Source of the DNA: Sialis fuliginosa
Lineage: Eukaryota; Arthropoda; Insecta; Megaloptera; Sialidae
DNA: 64,000 bases
Direction of reading: 5' to 3'
Assembly: GCA_961205875.1 (NCBI GenBank)
Contig: OY540810.1
Span: 8,556,001 to 8,620,000, forward strand
Every line of letters starts with the position of its first letter. Within the stretch, counting starts at the first letter, position 1. The position numbers and the translations under genes are program-made. Below, one piece after another: positions 57,082 through 64,000 of the stretch. The notes beneath the pieces were generated by a model, which saw only the letters and a list, made by a program, of their open reading frames with translations, was not told the DNA's origin and did no database searches.

Positions 57082-57667
57082 TAGGGGTGTACCAGAACTG
57101 GAATTTTCAATTCCAGCCGGAACCGGAATCGCCGGAATTCACACAAAAAATCCGACCGGAATTTTTTAAAAACGTTCTATTTTAATTACTAATAATAATT
57201 AAAACAATATATATATGGTTTTTCACATAGATTATCTTAAATTAGTATTTTATATGGTATTTCTTAAATAGTAGAGGCGTAGAGTCCTACATTAGGTAGG
57301 TATATTATAAAAAATATTAATTTTTACAGCTTCGCAAGATCGATTGTTTAAAATTGTTTGCATATCATACGTTCTTCTTGATCGAATCTAATTACATTTC
57401 TAGTGTCAAATTATAAATGTGATAAATCACAAACAGCATTTAGACATATTCACAATAGAGAAGATTGTATAAATTTTTACAGATAAAAGAATGCCTATTA
57501 CATGAAATTAAAGCACCAATACGTTAATATTATAGTGCATGTATCATAAACAATACTGCATTATCTTAATACTATAATTCAGATATTTTTTGAAGAAAAC
57601 ATATTAATGCCTATAGTACCTATTACACCACCATAACAATTTGGAATTTTAAAAAATCTTTAATATA

Positions 57668-58632
57668 CAGGCAGAGTCATATCAGGTTGAACAAACTTGA
57701 ATGCTTATTAAGAAAAAAAATTCAAATAAAAAAATTCATATAAACATGTGTCCGAAAACTCTTCGTGAGGGAGCTACAGACTCTCAAAGATTTTGTCTCA
57801 AATTAGTTTTTATTTAATATTTTGAGAACCCATTCTAATACAGTACTTAAATTTGACATCCAATTTAATATTATACGTGTTATCGATTTCCAGTATCAAC
57901 AAATGATTATTTAGACTAGGGATATATGGGGCCAGTCCGACCAGTGGAGCCATTGAGTTATATCTAGTTTTTTTTTGTTCTTAATTTTTTTCCTAAAAAA
58001 AAAAAACAGTTTTTCTCCATGTGGCCGTCCGCCGCCCCTTCTGAACTGGAACCCAGAGCAGTCACCCAGCCTCCCTCCCTAAAGCCAGCATTGCTGTTAT
58101 ACATTAACAAACTAAGCAACGAATTTTAATAAATATAAATAATTTAAACATCAAGTATTCTTTTTTCCAAAGCTTACTTGACTTTTTAATATTGCACTCG
58201 ATTGTTGTAGTTTTGGCTGACGCCTCGACTAACAAAACATATTTTAATTTTCCATGGCAATTGTGATTTTTATACAATAATGAATAAAATGCGTTGTATC
58301 TTTGTTATGAGTTGTTTTATTATCGAAAATACGAAAACTTTTGTGATCATTTAAAAAAAAAATTGTTCTACGATTTCAAAATTTTCACTCGATCTTTCTT
58401 TTTATAATCGGTTTAGTATTAATACGTGTTTAATACTAAACCGATTATAAAAATTTCATAACTATTTCACAATGGGTTCTCAAAATATTATATAAAAACT
58501 AATTTTAAACAAAATATTTGAGAGTCTGTAGCTCTATTGCGAAGAATTTCCGGACACATGTTTATGAACTTTTTTTCTTGAAATATTTTTCTCGATCAAC
58601 TGTTCAAATTTGTTCCACCTGATATGACCCTG
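57668..58632. mobile_element. Nested Tc1/mariner-type element with long TIRs
   Basis: TA flanks on both sides (57666-57667, 58633-58634). The ends CAGGCAGAGTCATATCAGGT and, read inward from the right, CAGGGTCATATCAGGTGGAA are inverted copies. The mirror continues through GAGCTACAGACTCTC / GAGAGTCTGTAGCTC and TTGAGAACCCATT / AATGGGTTCTCAA to about 200 bp. The centre is non-coding. Confidence 0.7.
58399..58453. repeat. Perfect 23-bp inverted repeat (hairpin)
   Basis: Arms 58399-58421 and 58431-58453 (TAATCGGTTTAGTATTA and its complement at the core) around a 9-base loop ATACGTGTT. Lies inside the nested TA-flanked element, just inward of its right arm. Confidence 0.9.
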
Positions 58633-59022
58633 TATAATTAAACAGTTCAATGTCCGTAATATAATGACATTTTTGTTAATATATCATTATAATTTTATTT
58701 TTTTAAGGTCAATTAATGTCATAATTGCAATCATACTTTTGCTGCCCAAAATATTAAAAACGGCATTTGTGTTATGAAATGATTGTTTCCATTAACATTT
58801 TTGCTTATAAAATATTGTTATATCATAATTATTATATTTTTGTTTGATTTTTTAAACAAATACAAAATATATTATTTATGATTTTCTTAGTAGAAAGCAG
58901 TAATAAAATTTAAAAATTCCGGAAAATCCGGCCGGAATTTACCAGTTCCGGCCGGAACCGGAACCGGAATAAAATCGTGAATTCCGGCCGGACCGGAATT
59001 CCGGTACACCCCTAATTATTAT

Positions 59023-59733
59023 AGAACCTAGAAGTTCAATGTCTACATTTAGTTCGTTTTTTTCTCGCTAATGTTTTGTACAAGATCCATTCAAATCAAA
59101 GGATGGTCAACACCCATGTTTTTAAAGTTTAACTCTCCGTCAGACTGTTAGTTAAAATAGAACGGTTAGTTAATCGGTAGTTTTCCATTAATTAATGTTT
59201 TAATCCTAACTTAATCTCGATTTTTAAATGACAATTCAGTAAATGTTATTAATTTTTTACTTGATACAGTTCAATACAGTCGTATTGAACGTTTAGAACT
59301 AACGTTAAAAACGGACGATTAACTAACCTTGGTTAATTTTACTTTATGCAACCCACGGTAGATCTCTACTTTTTTTACTTTTTACTTTACCCATGCATAT
59401 ATTATGTATTAAACATTTAAATATTTAAAAAATATATTATATTAGTTTAAGTTATTAAATTATATTATATCTATTATAAATAATAAGAACTTAAATTTAT
59501 CTGATCCTGCCAACACGTTTTCTAAACTCTGCTATGGTCGGCCCATTAGCAACTTCCCCATCTCTCTTATGTCCCTGTGAACTCAATCCAACAGAACACA
59601 CACAAATAGCTATCGAAAAAGACTTAGCACAAACGATAATATATTATGTTATGTATAAAATAAATAGTCGTTATTATTGAACTTAGATTTTCACGGTTGT
59701 TCAATTATTTAAACTTTGTTTTGGAGGTTTTAT
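59023..59733. other. AT-rich intergenic stretch
   Basis: Nothing recognised. Confidence 0.45.
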
Positions 59734-59795
59734 CTTACGTTACACTTTTGTACTTAACGTTTCGACCAATATCTCGTGGTCGTATTCAGAAGTAA
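59734..59795 (-). ncRNA. Hammerhead-ribozyme-like motif 1 (decayed)
   Basis: Minus strand: CTGAATA (consensus CUGANGA, one core change), stem II CGACCA...TGGTCG, then GAAAC. Stem III is CGTT...AACG, followed by TA at the expected cleavage position (UH). The order core-stem II-GAAA-stem III-UH is that of type I hammerheads, known from Penelope-like retroelements. A pairing stem I is not evident. Confidence 0.45.
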
Positions 59796-60226
59796 ATATT
59801 TCGCGAAGTTCGAACCTAACTAACCTAAATTCAAGTAAGTTAAGAACACTGATAATATGTCATATGAATGAATGTTTCTATTTATAGCAAATAGGACTTC
59901 TAACTTCTAGAAGTTGTATGACAACTATCTACATTTGTAACCAAATATGATTTTATTGATGTTCTACCCACATAGATTCTCGAGAAGATGCACAATTTCA
60001 TTGAAATATCAATAAGTCAAGTACGATGTGGAATAGAACCCAAGGAAATATATTGAGATATGAAAATAACCACGAAAGAAAGTCTACGATGAAACAAACT
60101 ATATGCATCCACGCAGAAGGGATTCTTAAAACTTTTACACGTAAGGGGAAGAAGAGAATGTTCAACTTTTATTTTATTTTAATACGTTTATTTACTCTTC
60201 TATTCATACGAACTATGTATGTTTCC

Positions 60227-60365
60227 GAGCTGTTTTTCACGTTGTCGTATTTTCTTACTTGACGTTCGACTATTATGTCGTTATTTTGAACTAGCTATTG
60301 GAGAAGACTCCGACATAAGAGTCGAAACGTCAAATAAGAAAATACGTTAACGTGGATAACAGCTT
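60227..60365 (+). ncRNA. Hammerhead-ribozyme-like motif 2 in an inverted repeat (decayed)
   Basis: Around 60299-60330: TTGGAGA at the CUGANGA position (two core changes), stem II GACTC...GAGTC, an intact GAAAC, and a short stem III CGT...ACG. Flanking arms 60227-60280 and 60311-60365 are imperfect mirrors (GCTGTTTTTCACGTTGTCG / ACGTTAACGTGGATAACAGC). The sequence is closely related to motif 3. Confidence 0.4.
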
Positions 60366-61220
60366 TGATAATTAGTTCATATAGACAATGGCCACAAAAT
60401 CCTACAGAAGAAAATTTATAGGGGTAAAAATTATTCTAAAGATGTTTTCTTCATTTATTCACTGACTCATCAACGCACAGCCCCAATCCCTGGACATTGA
60501 AATATGAAATATAACAGGTGTCTAAGAAATTATTTTCCGTAATTCAACCTTTACATGCTGAATGGGGTGGAGGGGGATTCTAAAATTGAATTCGTTTATC
60601 TACAAAACTTATTTTATTTTATAAAAGTGAATTTCAGGTAAAATACTATTATATTAAAATAAAAAATACATAGTACGCAATGAAACGGACATTTTAGATT
60701 GAAGAAGTTTTTTATTCAAACTACAAACATTATTAAAAAATCAACTACGTTATACATATCTCTAATTTATTGAGTTTCTTAAACTTAATCTCTTTTTATC
60801 ACAAAATAATAGAACATAATTAAATCACATGTTTAATGACACTATTCGCATTGAAAAAGACAGTGGTTCAATGAGTAAGTAACCGTTAAAATTATTTGAC
60901 AAATTTCATCTACACAGAAATAAGATTTGAAAAGTAACTAACTTTTGTTTTATTTTTTTACAACGAAAACTTATATTGTCAATATAAACATAACACATGG
61001 AACTAGGCAAATTACATCTTTATGGTGTAGTTTATGAAGCTTAGTGAAACTAACAACAAAATTTGAATTAATTCGCTCGAATTGTTCCGATGGAACATTG
61101 CCCGTTTCATGAACTATCCATTTAATTGCGTATCTCCCCTATATTGCGATATTTCAAAGTTTAACCCTAATAGAAGTAAAAATATGTTTCAATGCAAAAA
61201 GTATTTGATTTTATAAATTA
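60366..61220. other. Intergenic stretch with repeat fragments
   Basis: Includes an inverted fragment of repeat X (60460-60500, ACTGACTCATCAACGCACAG). At about 61010-61142 lies the inverted copy of the repeat at 3578 (ending ATTGCGTATCTCCCCTA). No gene. Confidence 0.45.
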
Positions 61221-61530
61221 CTAGCGCATTGGACCCGGTGTTACGCGGGGATATTAATTTAATTAAACTTAAAATAATGATGCCCTCCCAACATGCCCAC
61301 AACACACGATTCACCGCGAATTGTTTTTTTTCTGACATGAAATTTACACAATAACAAAAATTATAATCTTAACTTTACCTATTCATTAGTGAAAACCGGA
61401 ATAAAATCCGTTCAGTAGTTATTGAGAAAATTGTGTAAAATTATATTTTTAAACTCTCAGGAAATATCAGGTCTTGCCTTAGAATTTGTATGAAAAACAA
61501 AAATAAATAAATGAATGGGTTAGCAGCAAT
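61221..61530 (-). mobile_element. Helitron-like 3' end fragment
   Basis: On the minus strand the border reads CCCCGCGTAACACCGGGTCC then AATGCG-CTAG followed by T: a short GC hairpin and a CTRR end. The inner sequence CGGAATAAAATCCGTTCAGT is common in insect repeats. The other end is not visible. Confidence 0.45.
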
Positions 61531-62354
61531 CATAATAATTAATTTCGATATTTTACCTTTCTTTGAAGTGTAATGTTTCTTTATATTTAAATTTTCAATC
61601 AATATATTTCAAAATATTTAATTGCTAGCATGTGTCAAACATCATCTATTTGTTCGACAAAGAGACGTTACCTAAATTAATATAAAATACTGAAACCGTA
61701 AATTATAGAATTCTGTATTCCATGACTAGGTACTATGTTTTTATATACCTAAATGACATCATGGAAACAAAACACGACTTGATGAAGATTTTTTTAGTCT
61801 TTTGATGTTAAATCTTAGATTTTCATAAAACCGCATTGAAATCGGTTTAGTCTCTCGAGTCTATAAGCCCTCATACAAACGAACATTCATTTTCATATAC
61901 ATAAATAGATATAAATATTCATTAAAAAGAATACAACGCGGACGAAGCCGCAGGCGAGCCGCTGTTAAATGTATATTTGTATTATAAATGATAAACGAAT
62001 TTCTCATAAATATAAAATATAAATAAAGTCTCTTTATGAAGTAGAAAGTTACTTTTTCTGCATCAAGGGTTTGTTCTATGAAACATGATCCATATAGGAA
62101 CAAAGCAAATTTAATATTTAAGACTCAAATCCACAACAATGTCGTCGTAATTGTTTTACAACACAAAAAACGTAAACTGAAACGACGGAAAATAAGGTCT
62201 AGGTGTTGTATTGTTATAGATTTGGCACTAATTTGGAACTACTTTATTAAAAACCATACAAGATAAAAACAACTTGTTTTATCTAATTTTAAACATATTC
62301 GATCTCGTCTCGTACGAATCTTCGCTCGTCTAGATCTCGATTAACCATTTTCCA
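61531..62354. other. AT-rich intergenic stretch
   Basis: A GCGGACGAAGCCGC hairpin (61939-61952) may be another decayed Helitron 3' end. No gene supported. Confidence 0.4.
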
Positions 62355-62451
62355 GGCTGTTGTCCACATTATCGTATTTCCCTACTTGACGTGTTGACTC
62401 TCATGTCGGAGTCATCTTCAGAAGTGTTTCTGAAACAAACGGATAACAGCC
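62355..62451 (-). ncRNA. Hammerhead-ribozyme-like motif 3 (one core box lost)
   Basis: Minus strand: stem I strand GGCTGTTATCC, later CTGAAGA (intact CUGANGA core), stem II TGACTC...GAGTCA, then AACA in place of GAAA, and stem III CGT...ACG. The partner GGACAACAGCC closes an 11-bp stem I with one G-T pair. Architecture and sequence match motif 2 and the hammerheads of Penelope-like elements. Loss of the GAAA box should abolish cleavage. Confidence 0.45.
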
Positions 62452-62514
62452 CGGAAACTTAGCTCATATGGACAACGGCCATGAAAGCCTACTGTAATCG
62501 TTTTTACATGTGAC

Positions 62515-62740
62515 TAATACAAAACCTAAGAAGGTTAGGTGATACAGATTTCTGTTATGATACTCAATAAAAAAATTCGCGAGTACAAATGTCACACACC
62601 CATTATTTTCCCCAAATAAATTTTCGGGGTACTTCCTTCCTCAGGATGCAAGCTACCAAATAACATCAAGATCGGATAGCGGTTTGGCCGTGAAAAAGTA
62701 ACAGACAGACACACTTTCACATTTATAATATTAGTATGGA
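62515..62740 (-). mobile_element. Helitron-derived fragment (5' end at 62740)
   Basis: Minus strand begins TC + CATACTAATATTATAAATG after an A (62741), continues with GTCTGTCTGT-like and CGGCCAAACCGCTATCCGAT. It lacks a 3' hairpin on its left, so it is truncated near 62515. Confidence 0.6.
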
Positions 62741-62965
62741 TATAATTTATATTCTATCATACAATCAAAACCTACATTGAATCATGTTCAAATATTAATT
62801 ATTTGGAATCCATGATTAATAAATAAAGATGGTATCGTCTAAATCTCATCTCATACTCTCGTTTTTTTACAACCGGTTGTAACATCCTCTGATTTAAATC
62901 TGTAGTCGTTTATATTATCGAGGTTCTTATTTTTAATTCTGACAAAACCTTTTCTTTATATCGAA

Positions 62966-63305
62966 CAAGTTGTTACCCGCGACTTCATCCGCGTGAAATT
63001 GAGATTAGGTGTAATGTAGACTGTAGATAATACAAATTTCTGTTATGATAGTCGGTGAAATAAATGTTTAGTTTCGCATTTGCACGTTAGATGGCACTAC
63101 GCCAAAAAAGTATAACCTGTCACGCGTACAAAAGTACACACTTTTTATCTAATCGGGATACAAAGTAGTCTATTTTCTTCCTCATGATGGAAGCTATCTC
63201 CCTGCAAAATTTCATCAAGGTCGGTTTAGAAATTTTGTGGTTTAGCCGTGAAAATATAACAAACAGAAAGACAGAGAGATAGATAGACGAGTTACTTTCG
63301 CATTT
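62966..63305 (-). mobile_element. Helitron, minus orientation, running into the assembly gap
   Basis: On the minus strand the left border is a hairpin CGCGGATGAAGTCGCG followed by GGTAACAACTTG and T, a CTTG/T-type Helitron end (diverged CTRR). The right side reaches AAATGCGAAAGTAACTCGTC with the expected CATACTAATATTAT terminus hidden by Ns. Confidence 0.55.
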
Positions 63306-63505
63306 NNNNNNNNNNNNNNNNNNNNNNNNNNNNNNNNNNNNNNNNNNNNNNNNNNNNNNNNNNNNNNNNNNNNNNNNNNNNNNNNNNNNNNNNNNNNNNN
63401 NNNNNNNNNNNNNNNNNNNNNNNNNNNNNNNNNNNNNNNNNNNNNNNNNNNNNNNNNNNNNNNNNNNNNNNNNNNNNNNNNNNNNNNNNNNNNNNNNNNN
63501 NNNNN
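63306..63505. other. Assembly gap (200 N)
   Basis: Exactly 200 N, a conventional placeholder length, so the true distance is unknown. It cuts the Helitron terminus on its left. Confidence 0.99.
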
Positions 63506-63596
63506 TCTTAGGCAGTGCAATTTCAAAATTAACTGCATACTGCTGCTAACACCAGCAGAACTCAAGACAAACACACACAGATAATTAGCCTAACCA

Positions 63597-64000
63597 TTGA
63601 AATCTCACGCGGCGGCGAGCGCACTTCTCAACAACAACAAACAGCAGCGGCAATTCAATTTCGGACCACCTGTTTACGGGGGGCAGCAGCGTCGCCTGCG
63701 CCGCCGTCACCACCGTCCGGTCGCTATGGCGACGCCACGCGCGCCCACTACACACCGTCAGCGTGCGTGCGAGAGAGACGGACTTACTGACGTGACGTCA
63801 CCACTCCACCTCAACGTTGCTAATGGTTACCTGTGCCGTACGACCGTCTCGCTCGCACCCGTTGTGTGCTACCCTACCCACCAACCTACCTGTTTAAACG
63901 TCTATCTGAATTACTTATACCCTGGCCGCGTGCGCGCACTTGTATGTGAATGTGTATGTGTGTGTGTAAGTGTGACTCGTCGCTTCTAAAAATGTTTCAC
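63597..64000 (+). promoter_or_regulatory. GC-rich, CpG-rich segment, possible promoter/5'-UTR of a downstream gene
   Basis: Sharp change to GC-rich, CpG-rich sequence after the gap. It contains overlapping GACGTGACGTCACC (CRE-like), GCGTGCGTGCGAGAGAGAC (GAGA-like) and a terminal (TG)n tract. The open frame through it has no ATG at its start and reads as low-complexity Arg/His/Thr-rich sequence, so it is not called coding. Insect genes often have such 5' regions, but the gene itself would lie outside the window. Confidence 0.3.

Larger units (their letters stand above)
57082..59014. mobile_element. hAT element with perfect 8-bp TSD
   Basis: Flanked by ATTATTAT on both sides (57074-57081 and 59015-59022). 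Ends TAGGGGTGTACCAGAACTGG and, read inward from the right, TAGGGGTGTACCGGAATTCC. Dense subterminal CCGGAA/TTCCGG words follow at both ends (57105-57165 and 58915-59005), typical of transposase-binding arrays. 1933 bp including a 965-bp nested insertion. No transposase reading frame remains. Confidence 0.85.

Noticed and set aside
63597..63989. 130-codon open frame at the right edge
   Set aside because: No ATG at its start, low-complexity composition, CT/TG-repeat-coded end; better explained as non-coding GC-rich sequence.
1..64000. tRNA or rRNA genes
   Set aside because: No GGTTCRANNCC B-box in a plausible cloverleaf and no rRNA-like blocks were noticed; a tRNAscan-SE/Infernal run would settle this.

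Overview
This window is AT-rich, intron-containing eukaryotic DNA and most probably comes from a moth or butterfly (Lepidoptera). The pointers are one gene split by GT-AG introns, many short TIR elements, and Helitron termini of the type I associate with lepidopteran genomes (5' TC + CATACTAATATTATAAATG; GC-rich 3' hairpin followed by CTAG). The species cannot be named from the sequence.

Only one protein-coding gene can be read with confidence. It is a seven-exon, plus-strand M17 leucyl-aminopeptidase-family gene (14689-25690, 546 codons plus stop). All six introns have GT...AG borders and all phases join cleanly. Exons 3, 5 and 7 are GC-rich islands in AT-rich surroundings. The predicted protein has a basic, mitochondrial-type N-terminus. 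Two of the seven classical M17 metal/catalytic positions are replaced (K to N, D to S), so it resembles the catalytically impaired sperm leucyl-aminopeptidases of insects. A possible 3'-UTR intron (25854-28029) and terminal exon with a poly(A) signal at 28532 are proposed at low confidence.

The rest is transposon-derived or featureless. 1-14.7 kb: intergenic, with a hAT MITE with perfect 8-bp TSD, CACTG-ended and ATGTCCGG-ended MITEs, and a complete 896-bp non-autonomous Helitron. 14.7-25.7 kb: the gene, whose introns carry a foldback Tc1/mariner-like element with a transposase tail, and a MITE ending 24 bp before the last splice acceptor. 25.8-28.6 kb: MITE, and a CACTG-ended element carrying a degraded minus-strand reading frame. 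30.6-31.4 kb: an 800-bp foldback with a GC-rich core. 34-45 kb: nested TIR and hAT elements. 45-49.5 kb: a 178-bp duplication and another foldback. 49.9-51.0 kb: a seven-copy 167-bp tandem repeat beside a small GC island. 57.1-59.0 kb: a hAT element with perfect TSD and a nested TA-flanked element. 59.7-62.5 kb: three decayed hammerhead-ribozyme-like motifs of Penelope type. 61-63.3 kb: Helitron pieces. 63306-63505: assembly gap. The last 400 bp are GC-rich and may be the promoter/5'-UTR of a gene beyond the window.

No tRNA, rRNA, CRISPR or complete transposase gene was found, and I see no multi-gene system. The most interesting items are the predicted pseudoenzyme, the hammerhead-like motifs, the decayed frame inside the CACTG element and the GC-cored foldback.
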